Positions 1 through 12,600 of a DNA stretch of 64,000 nt are shown here, piece by piece. Source of the stretch: Hemileia vastatrix (Eukaryota; Basidiomycota; Pucciniomycetes; Pucciniales; Zaghouaniaceae). Under the pieces are notes generated by a model, which had not been told where the DNA came from, did not search any database, and saw only the letters and a program-made list of their open reading frames with translations. The position numbers were made by a program, and so were the translations under genes. Position 1 is the stretch's first letter. Each line of letters opens with the position of its first letter. The stretch covers positions 12,205,501 to 12,269,500 of the forward strand of contig JASXTE010000004.1 in NCBI GenBank assembly GCA_030280995.1. Reading direction: 5' to 3'.

Positions 1-10
1 GGTGCCTTGC

Positions 11-1770
11 CAACATTAATTTCAATCGAAATTACTTTTGATACTGGCATATTGCATGGTGTCTATTCCTGGAAAGTGTAAGTGGCGAAGTGTGTATTCA
101 TTGCGTATTGGTCAACATTAATTTCAATAGAATTTAATATTGACATTTTCATATTGAACCCAAACCAGCAAACGACCCAAAAAATTCTTCATAAAACTGC
201 TCATTAATTTCGATCGAAATTAGTGAGCACCATATACATATTGAATGGTAGTTATATCTGGTGTGTGTAAGTTGTAAAGCTTGTGTTCAATGTTTATTGG
301 TCAACATTAATTTTGATTGAAATTAATATTAATGTGTAAATGATATTTACATGCTCAATATGCATTGTAATGTGTTTACTTAAGAATAGAGTGCCCTACT
401 TTTCATCTTACATAAAAATGCTTGGTGGCATGTCAAATTCAATTTTTATTAAAATTAATGTTGACATGTTACCATGCATAACAGTAAGCAACTGACTGAA
501 TCAATTGATGATAATCATGAACCTTAATTTTGATTGAAATTAATGTTGCCAAGTGCAGATTGAAAAAAAGCTATGCCACTTACACTAGCCAGGCATATCT
601 ACTATTTATTATGTATTGGTCAACATTAATTTTTATAGAAATTAATATGGATATGTAAATTTTATATTTACCCTCAACATGTATAGTAAATTTCAATACT
701 TAAAAATACTTTCTGTCCTTTACATGTCATGCAAAAAAGCATTATATCATTTCAACATTAATTTTGATCAAAATTAATGTTGGCATGCCATTATGCATTG
801 AAACAACTAACTGACTGAAAAAGTTCATGATCAAAATGCTCATTAATTTTGATCAAAATTAATGTTGACCAATACATATTGAATATAAGTAATCTCTGCT
901 TACTCAGACCAGATATAACTACCATTCAATATGTATATGGTCAGCCTTAATTTCGATCGAAATTAATGGGAAGTTTTATGAAGAATCTTCTGGGTTGTTT
1001 TCTGGCTTGGGTTCAATATGCAAATGTCAACATTAAATTCAATCGAAATTAATGTTGACCAATACATAATGAATACACACTATGCCACTTACACTTTCCA
1101 GGCATATATACATGCAATATGCCAGTATCAAAAGTAATTTTGATCAAAATTAATGTTGGCAAGGCACCATGCATAAAAATAAGCAGTTGACTCCAGAAAT
1201 TCATGATTATCATGCTCATTAATTTCGATCGAAATTAATTTTTGATACTGGCATATTTAATGGTAGCTATGCCTGGCAAGTGTAAGTGGCATAGCATGTA
1301 TTCATTATGTATTAGTCAACATTAATTTCGATTGAAATTAATATGGACATGGACTATGCATAAAATTCCTATAAGTATAGGTAAGCTAAGCAGTTAGATA
1401 AACTGGTTTGATCAAGTACACCATATAAAAATTGATGTTTTAATGCCTTGGTTAATTTCGATCAAAATTAATTTTAAGCCATGCATGTTGAATTTTATCT
1501 ATGTCTGTGTAGTCCATGTGAAATGGCTTGTATTCAATATGCAGGGGTCTATATTAATTTCGATCAAAATTATGAGGTTCATTGCCTCATAAATTTGATG
1601 GTTTCTGTCAGTGTTTCATGCATGGTGCCATATGATACTTGTTGATTCCTATCAAAATTAATTTCAACACCAATATATTGAATACAAACCATGGCACTTA
1701 CAGTACTTGGTCATAGCTAAAATTCAATATGCTAGTCTCAAAATTAATTTCAATAGAAATTAATCAGGAT
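11..1770. repeat. Palindrome array 1: 18 AT-rich palindromes in a higher-order pattern
   Basis: About 18 copies of a short palindrome whose half-site is ATTAATTTCGA followed by its reverse complement; many copies are degenerate (TTTTGATCAAAA, TTTCAATAGAAA). Centres are near 25, 127, 214, 316, 447, 534, 634, 768, 851, 956, 1042, 1144, 1229, 1331, 1461, 1564, 1653 and 1753. Spacing falls into three classes: about 85, 102 and 131 bp. Spacers are not unique: the 25-127 spacer recurs inverted at 1042-1144 and direct at 1229-1331; the 127-214 spacer recurs inverted at 956-1042; the 214-316 spacer recurs inverted at 851-956. The 5' limit may lie outside the window. No coding function is seen. Confidence 0.9.
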
Positions 1771-2797
1771 CCATGAAGTTTATCAATAGTGTATGAGTTA
1801 AGTTTCAAGTCATATGTTTCATCATTTTCTTGCACCCATTTCTAGGTTATCTCAACAATTTTTTTCAAGTTTTATTATATTAATCAAAACTGTGGTAAGT
1901 TGTGAAAAATTAGCTAATCCAAATCTCAAATTGAATATTAATATTTTAATAATTTTGAATGTTGCTTAAGGTATTTCATTGGGTGATTCATAATAATATT
2001 TTATCAACTTAGTAGTCCTATAACTTTTGAAAAGTAACAATATTGGTATAGTTAGGGACAACAATGCAATATCTTGTGCAGACTAAGATATATTTCAAAA
2101 TAAAACTATTCAATTTTTTTTTCCCTTAGTTGTATCCAAGTTTATCAAAGGTCTGTTCACGGTGCCCACACCCTAGCCTGACACTCCTCCTGTCACTTAA
2201 AAAACAAATTCTTATCTTAAATTCTAATGTTACCAATTTTATATTTATAATTCATTTCTTGTTTGATGAGGAATATCAGTATATATGTGAATCTCGCATT
2301 GTCATCTGAAAGTAAATTTAACAAATATTCATAAAGTATTATCCTTTTTTTTCATATAATATACTAATTAAGTGTATCTCCATTGTTTAGGAGTAAATTC
2401 TAATTTAAAAAAATTTGTATTTACCCGTGGCAATTTGCATATGGGATATAAATTTGTTATTATTTGTTTTTCACACTAAAAGTCCCCAAAGAATTACTAG
2501 TATTTTCTGTTAGCAACATCAAATTTTGCTTCAATATAAACAGATTGTGATTTAGCATGTTACTCAGTTTACCCCACTATGAATAATACATGTTAAAAAA
2601 AGCTCAAATAATATAAAATCCCCCTCTTTATGTTTTCTGTTTCTTTCATCCTCACTTTAATTTTAATCTTATTCAATTTTTTATCCTATTAAATTATCAA
2701 CTTCAATTTTCTAGAATAGAGTTTCTTATAATTATTCATCATATTAAATCATAATTTTTTGATATCAAATACTTTTTTTTAATATTCATTAATCAAT
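1771..2797. other. AT-rich 5' flank of gene A, no gene seen
   Basis: No convincing reading frame. A short GC-richer patch at about 2155-2205 (CACGGTGCCCACACCC and following) stands out from its AT-rich surroundings but was not matched to a known element. The stretch just before 2798 is T-rich and presumably holds the gene A promoter; no clear TATA box can be singled out in such AT-rich sequence. Confidence 0.4.
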
Positions 2798-5224
2798 ATG
2801 TCTAGTATACAAAATCCTACACCTCCACTTTGTATGTATATCATGTTCCTCTCTCTTAATTTATATATTTCACTTATGTTCTATATCTTTTTTTTCAAAA
2901 ATTTGATTTTCTAGCACCCAAATGTGTTTCATCCCACTCTCTGATTGATACTCGCTTTGAAGCTTTTGAGCTTGCACCATGTCTGCCACATGGCATGGCA
3001 CCTAACCCTCCTGTACTTTGCAATGAGAGGCAGGAAATAACAAGAGTTCAGTATCACAATTTACTTGAATTGGCTAGAGATAAAACAGAAGAGCTAGTCA
3101 AGATCCTTAACAATAATCCTTCTCCTTCATATTTATCTAACCCTTGTAATGACTTACTCCAATATATGAAAAGCCTTGAAAAATGTATGTTCATCACCTT
3201 TTTTGTCTCCTTTTAAATTAGTAGATAAGATTATTAATATTTTTTTTTCTTCATATATATTTGTAGCTTATGAGGAGGGTATGATTCCTCCTGATGAAGT
3301 CATTGTCATTAGGGATGATGATGAGACAGATGAACCATCAGCTTCAACTCATGCTTCAACTTCTAAGGAAAATCTTGAAACACCTGTTATCCGCTCCAAG
3401 AAAAAGCAATTATCCCAAGGCTCCTCTTTTGTTCGACGTATTAAACCGGCTTCTGCTAATGAATTTTCTGATGTATCAAATAATAAATCTCAAAAAAAAG
3501 CAAAGGTTTTGATAATGAGTATATTCTTGTTTCCTTTTTTTTATTGTTATTCTTTTATCTTTAAAATTCAATCATATATCTCTTTTATTGCTTACATATT
3601 GTACTTTTTATCTTTCTTTTGATATTTTGTACCAGAAACTCACCTGCTGTAGATTGTTCCATCTATAAACTCCCTCTCCCTGATGAAGATGATGAAAAGA
3701 GCAATGAAAATAGCGATGATCAACTGTCAGAATATGAAGCTATGCTTGTTCATCAAAAAAAGCAAAGTTTAAAATCTTCTTCAAGACATGTTGATATGTT
3801 TGATAAAGATGATGATTCAAACAGCTCATCACCAAATTCCTTCATTTCTAAGAAGCAATACCCATCACCTCCTAAATTACCTACTTTGACCTCTTTGAAA
3901 GCTTCTCTACCAATGAAATCAACTCCAATCAAGATATCGAAAAAACCTCTAACTTATTCACCCTCAGTTCTAAAAGAATCTGATTTGCAGGAGGAATTCT
4001 GTAAAATTCATAATTTTTATAAAGGTAGAATCAGCATGGCAAAGGTCCTCAGGTCGTGGTTGGAAATTGTTACTCTCCTCGAATTACGCTCTTCTACTTC
4101 TTCCCAAGAACCCATGTCAAATATTCCAATGTTTACTTTTCATTGGGAAAAATCTTGTGGAGAAGATTGGCTTTCAAAACTTACTGAGTTATGTAAGTTA
4201 CCATAATTTTTAGTCTTGACTTTTGTTCTTTTACTTATTTTTTTTTTCCTTTTGTAGCAAATATTTTTTTAGAGATTGATAGCTCACAGCTATGGGTACT
4301 CAATAATATTGATTTCAAAAAAATGGAAGATTTATGTGATCCTGATGGTTTAAATACTGAAATTCTTTCCTCAACAAAGAAAACGGATCACCCTGAATCA
4401 AATCTTATCCGAATGCTCATGAGATTAATGATCCCAAGTGACCACTGCCGTTCTTCATGGGTATCTCTTATATCATCTTCACTTTATCTGACCGCACATG
4501 AATTCAGCCAGCTTCCATCACATCAAAACATTAACTCAGATTGTCCAATCGAACATGGTCTTCAGCTTCTAGCTCACCTTTCAAATCTGAAGAGTCCGAT
4601 TTCTGATGGCTTAGAAGTTGGTCCCACTGCACTTCAAACCCGTGATATATCAATGTCAACTCTTCTTCAAATCAGCAATATTATCATTGATATAATTATG
4701 TCAATTATCATTCTTAAATCAAAATATTGTGCTGCAACAATATCAAGTGGCAAGATTAGTGAAGCTCAACAATCAAGTGAGAAAAACGAAAATACTGAAC
4801 TGACTATAATGAGAGAGAAACAAAAGGCTGCACTAAACAAAATAAATTCTGAATACTCCCACCACCGATATCAATCTTTCACATTCTATATAATTGATGG
4901 TGTCCGTGGTTTATTTCTGAGCTCTCAAGATCATAGATTGGCTTCAGCAGCTGATTTCTTGGAGGTAATATCAGAAGTTAAGTTTCTTAATTTACATGAA
5001 AAAAAAATCATTTGATGGAAGAAATAATTTGGAAAAATTTAAATAACTATATTTTAACATTAATAAAACCTTTTATAGGCAAGCGTGATCCATTTCCTTT
5101 AAAATTTGATACCCCAAGTCCTCCGGGAATTGCTAGGGCTATTTCTGCAGATTTTCTTAATCACTGGAGCTCCATTCAGCCAGTATCACCTTTTTTTGCT
5201 AAACATAGCCTTTCAATAAATTAA
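2798..5224 (+). CDS. Gene A: multi-exon gene of unknown function, paralogue of gene B
   Basis: Proposed exons: 2798-2831, 2915-3184, 3267-about 3510, about 3652-4192, 4258-4964 and 5084-5224. Introns are short GT-AG (for example 3185-3266 and 4193-4257) and the phases fit; the intron around 3510-3650 has more than one possible solution. The start MSSIQNPTPP is the first ATG giving a continuous frame across intron 1. The product is roughly 600-650 residues: a Ser/Asp/Glu-rich low-complexity first half with PPDE then VIVIRDDDE, and a helical, leucine-rich second half containing GVRGLFLSSQD. Gene B shares the order of segments, the PP[DE]E/VI motif, the intron before the NIFLEIDSSQLW-like segment, and GVRGLFLSS. 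No catalytic motif or known domain is recognised. Unlike nearly every other coding unit here, no internal stop is needed, so it may be functional. It starts about 1 kb after palindrome array 1 and is convergent with the TET/JBP-like pseudogene. Confidence 0.65.
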
Positions 5225-6023
5225 TATTCCAACATGTAAATAGATAAAGTTCTGTCTATATGATATATCTTGTATAATTCAAGTTATTTTCCTTCAAATA
5301 CGTCAAAAATGTGACCATCTTTGAAATTTATTAAGTAACCTTTGACATGATTTTCTAAATTAATTATTAAAAAAAATTATTGTAAGTCCAGCAATAACAA
5401 AGATTTTAAAATCTACTTATATGATTTCAAATACTTGTATTAAATTCTTAAATATTTTATTGTTTATATAAAAATATGATAACTGCTCTAGTTTTGTTAC
5501 TTTACCTTTAATATTATATAATCTATTAATTATTACAAATATTTTCGTTGATTGTAACATTTTTAATCAGAAGTAGAACAATTTAAATAATTAAATGAGT
5601 ACATTCTTAAAAAAATACAATATAATCTATTATTGATTCAAAATTCTTTCTTCAACTCTTTATTATTAACTTTTTTATTAATAAGCCTGTTTGACCTAAA
5701 ATACTATACAGTTAATTTGGTAGCATTAAAAGCACATTTTTATGGCTAATATATTTCAAATTCTTTATTATAGTTTTTTTTATTTTAGAACCTTTGCTAC
5801 CAATTTAATAAAAATGACATTTAAAGATTTCACAACTTATATATTTCCTCAAAAGTAAATCAAATTTTCTTATAATATTATGAAAAAAAATTATTTTATT
5901 TCACAAATAAAAAAAATAGATAATACTATAATTATCAAAACTGAAAATGTTACAGCTACTCCCAGTATTTATCATGTTTAAATTTGCATTAAGTTGTGTA
6001 TATATAATATAAATTTTTAATAT
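5225..6023. other. AT-rich intergenic between convergent genes
   Basis: The 3'-to-3' spacer between gene A (+) and the TET/JBP-like pseudogene (-). Very AT-rich with many short homopolymers; no frame, repeat array or structured element was found. Confidence 0.5.
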
Positions 6024-7231
6024 TTATATATCTAGATTTTTTATATTTGTCTTAACATTAGATAAATAATACTTTGCTGATTCTATTTCTTCCTCTATTA
6101 AGTCATCTCTTTTCAAAAAAACTCTCAAAGCACTAATCAAATATTCTAACCTAAATTTTTCTTTTTTAATTTCTAAGTATTCTGAAATATCAATATCAAA
6201 AACATTAAGCTTTTCTATAGCATGAAAAAGTCTAGTGCTGATTTGAATAGAAGAACCTATCCTAGTGAAGCCAGGAATTTCATGACATCTTGAGGTAAAA
6301 TGCCTTAGTTAATTGGCAGGCCATAATGTCACTGTTATTCCATTAGTTGCTTCAAAGTTGATTTTACTTCGAATTTCGGGAAACATAAGTTCTCAACCTA
6401 TTTGTCGTGGTTGGGTCTTATCATACTTCATATGAATGGTGTTTTTTTCTGTATCTTTAGGAAAAAATATTCCTAAAGTATACTCACTTGCATCCTTATC
6501 GAGATGAACCTCATTAGAGAACCCATTACCATTCCCTCCAGATGTCCAAGTTAAATTACTAGCAAACGGTACACCCTCTTCTTCACTAGAAACTTTTGAA
6601 AATCCAGGAATACCAAGTTTTGCGCAAAGATTAGTTGCCTCATTGTACTTTACATATGATATTTTTTTAAAAAAATATTCAAAGTACATTGCAATCCTCT
6701 TCATTCGTTTTTTATATTCATCCGTTTTTACAATATCATCAGTGTATTCATCTGCAAGGAAAAGCATTCAAAAATTCAGTATTTAAATTAAAAAAAGTGA
6801 TACTTACAAATATGTAAAGATTTCTTTCTATCTAAAATAAAGCCACCACCAAACATTTTTCCAAAACCACCAGCTCTTTGATGATAACCATTATTTTTAA
6901 TTTCATGTTCGCAGTAAGAAAGATCCTTAATGCATTGCACCGTAGCTTCTAAAATATCTAGTTCTTTGAGCTCATGAATTTCAAAAGTCTGCACAAGAAC
7001 ATTAGGTATTAAGACACCTTTTGGTTTATAAATACTACATCCAGGAAAAAAATTGTAATAATTACTGCAATCTGTCATATTATTTGCATAAGATCGTGCA
7101 TAGAAATGTGGCTTCTTCCCGTTTGTATCCATTCCAAGAGCGTTTACAAGTTTCATTCCAGTAGCAATGTCTTTTGCCCACCTATTGTTAGAGTTCTTCC
7201 CTGGCCGTTTTTTTTTCAAATCGTTACTCAT
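6024..7231 (-). pseudogene. TET/JBP-like 2-oxoglutarate/Fe(II) dioxygenase, two in-frame stops
   Basis: Members of the TET/JBP family oxidise 5-methylcytosine or thymine in DNA; in fungi they are often linked to transposons. Start chosen at MSNDLKKKRPGK (ATG 7229-7231). Exon 1 runs to 6808; a 56-bp GT-AG intron (6752-6807) joins in phase to exon 2 (6751-6024), ending at TAA 6024-6026. The double-stranded beta-helix core is visible: EVHLDKDASEYTLGIF, holding the HxD iron ligands, then FPEIRSKINFEATNGI and a distal LRHFTS that supplies the second histidine. An upstream GGFGKMFGGGFILDR segment aligns with GGIMIGFDWRPGF of the second copy. Stops lie at 6393-6395 (TGA) and 6309-6311 (TAA, between WPAN and LRH), both before the distal His, so a read-through product would be inactive. 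Reading past the stops, the frame stays open. Family assignment is by recalled motif; an HMM search would settle it. Confidence 0.65.
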
Positions 7232-7481
7232 TGATGGTTCAATACTAAGAGAATTCAATTTTGATTTAAAATAGAAAAAAATCAAAAATTAGAAAATAGT
7301 AACATAATTTCAATTATCAGTCAATGATACCTTTAACTTTATCATATCTTCAATATTAGAAATACAAAAGTTAGCATATCTACATATTAGTAAATTTATA
7401 TACTTTTTCTTTATTTCAAATATTAAGAAAGCATTTCAAAGGTATACTTTATTAAATTATACATATAAAGAGTATAGCTTT

Positions 7482-7824
7482 ATCCTGTATGCATTCAGCA
7501 AGTACGAGATTTGGCTCTACACTTAATATTAATAATATAATGAAATTATAACTCCAATACACTAGTAATATTAAAAAATTTACGGAATTATGATATCCAC
7601 ATATATAAAATGAAAAATCTTGCTCTGATCAATATATTGACTTAGAAAGTTATACTTCAATAAATTATTAATTTTTAAATTGTAGCATTGTCCTGTATGC
7701 TTTCAGCAAGTACGAGACTTTGAAACAACTTAAAAATCAATAAATTAAAGGTAAAGTACAAACAATCTAATTATTATTATGAAAAGCAAAACATTATCCT
7801 GTATGCTTTCAGCAAGTACGAGAT
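7482..7824. repeat. Three copies of a 28-29 bp repeat upstream of the TET/JBP-like gene
   Basis: Copies at 7482-7510, 7691-7718 and 7796-7824 share TCCTGTATGC[AT]TTCAGCAA followed by GTACGAGA. They are in the same orientation at spacings of 209 and 105 bp, so the interval is roughly two units then one. The sequence between copies is AT-rich and loosely similar. They lie 250-600 bp upstream of the pseudogene start on the minus strand. Confidence 0.85.
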
Positions 7825-8977
7825 GATGTTTTACTTTTCATATTAATAATATAATGGTTGAGAAAGTATTAAAGAAATATAGAAAAATGATAAGCAAAAC
7901 ATGAACTTACATGTCTATAAAATCTTCTTCCATTTGTAGCTGATTGATCAAAATTAATTATAAAGTTTATTTTATAATCACTGTTTTAAAAAATAAATGG
8001 TTAGATAAATAAATTGAACATTTTTGATAAGGAATAAAGAAAAGTAAATTGACAAACAAATAAAAAAACTTTAAGTTAACTGAAAAAGAATTATTTTATA
8101 ATGGATCGAAAGGGTACAGTAAAAGATACAATAAAAATAAATTCAGAATTAGAATCATTAGATTAACTTGTCAAAAGTGTAAAAAAGTGTAACAAACCAA
8201 AATGATATGAAATGCAATAGCAAGAAAAATTTGCTTACCGGTAATCAGATAAGGTCAAGAAAATAGTACCAATAATTCAAAATGATAAAGCAAAAATATG
8301 ATTGATAATTTTTGAAAAAGGTAAGTGAGAAAGAGAAAGGAAAAATAAATTGGGTGGCAAACAGATGTATATATCATGAATTTTCACTGATCACATTTTC
8401 AAAAAAATGCAGCTCTCCAAGTCATATGGTAAACTTCATCTAAATTCCAAGAATGATGTTGCCAAGGCACTGTACACAGCATGATCATTTTTTCCTATGC
8501 ATATACTAATTCCAGCTAGAATTTACTTGGCTGCATGTTGTACAGATTCACATTTGTGGAACACTGAATTTCACATCTAAAAAAAATTGACGCCACATAA
8601 TTCTAGCTACCATGTTTCACATAGCTAAAAAACATACACTCATCACATTTAAATTTACATTGCGCCAAAATTAATTCATTTTTTAATTTTTTTAAAGGAA
8701 ACTATAATGTGCACCACCTATTTCTAAAATATGAACCTCCGCACCATATTAAATTGGGAGACTTTTAATTATGCAATTTTTTTGCCGTGACCTTTTTCCT
8801 GATCTTACTTGGTTCAAAATATTGAAACATGGCCAATGTTGATGAAAGAAACATTTGATTTTGTTTCTATGTGTAACAATGGAAGGCTGTTTCTTACTGG
8901 CTGAAGAGTGTTGTATATTTTATTTGAACAAATTTTTATTTTTTTATGTATTTTATTTAAAAAATTTACTTTTTATT
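7825..8977. other. AT-rich intergenic, no gene seen
   Basis: No coding frame of note. Composition becomes slightly less AT-rich from about 8390 towards the hairpin chain. No terminal repeat or target duplication could be identified here. Confidence 0.4.
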
Positions 8978-9678
8978 GCAGCCAGATTTATACTGGCTGC
9001 TTTTTAGAAACCTTAATTTATGACCCAAGCCTTTGAAATTGGCTTGGGTCCCTTACATTGCAATTTAGTACTTCCAGCCAGGTTTCCCCTGGCTGGAAGT
9101 GTCTCTTTCAAGCAATTGAAGTCGCTAAAAGCGACTTCAATTGCTTGCTGTAATGTTTGCCACCCTCCCAGCTAATTTACTAGGCTGGGAGGTGGCCAAA
9201 GCAGTGTGCAACGCGCGTTGCTGCTGCAAGTAACGCACGTTGCACAATCGCTACCATATTTCATGCAGCTGATATCAAGTCAGCTGCATGAGATATGCGC
9301 AGCATGTGCAATGCGCGCTGCATGCAGCAGAAACGCGCGTTGCATGCAGCAGCAATGCAGGCTGCATGTGCTGCATGCAGTGCATTGCACAGTCAGTTTT
9401 TTTCTGGCTGTGCAATGCACACAGAGAAACCAAAGTCCCTGCAAGGGACTTTGGTCTCTAAAATGGAAGCGACTTTCCCTACCAGGTGCAATCTGGTGGG
9501 AAAGTGAGAGAAACGTTAGACCGAAGTTGTTTGAAAGCAACTTCGGTCTTAAAAACATTAAAAATCATAAAAAAAAAGAGAAATGTAGAAAAAAAAAATT
9601 AAAAATTAAAATGTGAGTATAAGAAAAAAAATAAGTGCTAGTGATACCAAAAATCCAAGCCAATTTCATTTGGCTTGG
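8978..9678. repeat. Chain of about 13 different GC-rich hairpins
   Basis: Consecutive perfect or near-perfect inverted repeats with 3-12 nt loops, each of different sequence: 8978-9000, 9022-9050, 9070-9100, 9109-9147 (18-bp stem CAAGCAATTGAAGTCGCT), 9159-9196, 9206-9245 (GTGCAACGCGCGTTGC), 9261-9291, a compound GCATGCAGCAG palindrome region at 9300-9380, 9380-9420, 9423-9459, 9472-9505, 9518-9549, and 9655-9678 after a gap. Stem arms are GC-rich with CG dinucleotides, unlike the AT-rich flanks. Open frames crossing it are by-products of the inverted repeats. Function unknown; it could be subterminal DNA of an element, a structured RNA, or a recombination product. Confidence 0.9.
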
Positions 9679-12600
9679 TTATTTAATAATTATTTTTTAA
9701 TACATTAAATTTAAAATTCAAACACCATAAAATATATGAATTTTTTTTATATGAATATTATAAATTTAATCTACCCCTTTCTCATAATTATATTTATGAT
9801 TTTGTTTTTTTAATTTTTGACATTTAAGTTTATTTTTTGGAAATACAAAATTAAATTTTCAACTAAATTTTTTAGTAAGGTAAAATAAATTATAAATTTG
9901 ACATTTTGTAATTGAATAATGAAAAAAATTTTAAATTTATTTAAAAAATATTTTTGTTAGAAGAATACAAATATTTTAAGGGTAGAAATATGGTGCAAAT
10001 TGTAAGTAAAAAAAATTATATTTTTTTTTGTGAGGGGTTATATCTATTTTTAAAAATATTTTTCAAAAACATTCATTAAATACTGAATTAAATTACTTTG
10101 AAACTCAAATTTTTTGTAAAATAATTAAAAATGAAATAATAATATTGTTGTATTTGATATAAAATTTGAATTGGTAATATTAATGTCTCTTTAAGTAAAT
10201 TTGAAAATCATTTAAAAAGACCATGTTGATAAGTACTTCATTTTTGATATACAATGGTTATATATATATCTTATATATATTTCTTGAGTGTTATTTTTAT
10301 ATACATTCAATAAAATTTGTAATATAAAATGCCATTTAATAATTAATTAATGTTCAACTTAGTTATAACAACTTCATATTTAATACCAGCCACTAGTATT
10401 TACTTTTTAATTTAAAACTCCAATATAATATGAGAGTATCCTTATTTTGTCTGTATGTAATGAACAACAATAACAGACCATAAATAAGTGGGTGATTAAT
10501 TACAATAAATAGTTGAAGAATAACCTATAAGAAATGATAAGTTTATCAAAAAGAGTACATTAAAAAAATATACTTTTGAATTTTTTTTGATATAATTTGG
10601 GTAGTTAAATGAAAATTTAAATTATCAGACATCAAAATGGATAAAATCTAAAAGTAGTGTTTATATAATAAGCCTCATATAAAAAAAGGATAAAAAATCT
10701 ACTATGTAACTAAATTATTAAATGTTAAGGTATTATTAAAATTATTGAAAAACTTATTTTACAGTTATAATGAAATCTAAATGTGAAAATAATGGTGGGA
10801 TAATAGTAAGACTATGTGGAAACACTTTAATTTATACATACTTTCAACTATGTTCAGATAAAAAAATTGTTAAAATTGTATAATAACATCTAGTTAATAG
10901 TGATGCAATTTTATTTAGATCAAGAATAAATTTTTCTGAGGAAAAACTAATTAAATTGAGATATGGCCATCTCCTTTCAAGAGATAGAATAATAATAAAA
11001 ATCTAAAAAATTATAATAAGTATTCTTAATCACCATTTTTGAAAAGTATCTAGTAAAATTCATTATAATATATCATTCATTGATTACATTATATGGAGTT
11101 TCATCTTGAAGTAGTGATGTGCAGCTTTGAACTTATGTTATGAAAAACAAAAAAGTTAAAAAATATATAGTTATACTAATGAAAAAGCCTAAAATAAAAA
11201 TACTATTATAAATTAAAAAAATAAAACTACATAAATTTTATTCTGCTCTAATGATGGAAGGGTACTATGTATGAATTTCCACATGTTAAATCCAAACCTG
11301 CTTTAAGGCTAGTTTACAGGTAGAGCTATTAAGTTTCCTTAAATTCTAAAAATAACTTATGCATTTTACTAATTATTTTTTTCTTGTTTTCTTTCCAAAG
11401 TTGTTAGAGTTGCTTAATTAATACTGTTATCTTGATTGTAAGATATATAATTTTTTTTGAATACATGATTTATTGTTTCAAAAATTATATTATAAATTTA
11501 AATCATTTATTTCATTTTCTAAAGCTTCATTGTCAAAGACACAACTCCATTTTCTATTACTTAACAAATATATAAAATGTGATAGTAAAATTTGAGGAAT
11601 TTTCTTTTGAGAGGGTCAAACTATATTGTGAAGATTTTTATCTAGAAATTCTTGTACTCTAAAGCCAAATAATTTTCTCCCTTAAGTAAGCCATTTCAAA
11701 AATATGAGAATATAAACAAGAATATTAAATTATCTTATTTTTATTTTCTTTACTGAAAGTTTTAGTTCAATCCCTTTTTTTATATGACATTAGTATAAAA
11801 ACATGGTTAAATGCTACTATATAATTAATTTTTATTATATATATATATATATATATATGAAATATTTAGAAGGTCATCCTTTTTTATTTACTTGAATAAA
11901 TGGCTCAATTATAATACCCAACACTTATTAATGTTTCCCAAACTCAATAACAAATTTCTCATATGAAATATTAGCTTCTAATATAAGAAGTTTATCTATA
12001 GATGATATTCAACATGTGATTTTACTTTTTAGATTCAGCTAAAATTAAACAAAAGGAGAAATCATGCATATGTGTATAAATGGTAACCATATGTTACTTA
12101 GAGGATTGTGAAATTCACTCATCAGAATAATTTAAGTATTAAAATAAATTGAGGTCATTATTTTCTAGTATTTGAAACTAATTAGGAAATTATTCTAAAA
12201 ATATATTTTAATGTGTATCATGTTTAAAAAGTTGGAAATATGATTTTTGAAAATTGTGAGTTTCTGATGAGATACCAAGCTTTAGTTTTCATTGTTTCAA
12301 GTAGAATAGAATTTTAGTATTAGAAATTGAAAGCAATGTACCATTATCAGATTTTAACTGTGTTCTACTTATAGAATGATTACATAACATTAAACATTAT
12401 TTAAATCAAAAAGGTTTAAAAGATATTTAGAATTTTACCAAATTTCACCATTTATTAATCTTTGATTTGAAAACAAACTATGATGTACACTCACTAGAAA
12501 TAAGCAATCCCAATTTTAACATAATTTATCAATCCAAAAATAATGAGTCAATTAACATGAAAATATATATTATTTCAAAACCAATTCTCTAGATTTAAAA

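Noticed and set aside
9206..9616. Open frames on both strands through the hairpin chain (His/Cys/Ala-rich products)
   Set aside because: Frames exist on both strands because inverted repeats are read symmetrically; composition is that of the repeats and no start context or homology is apparent.
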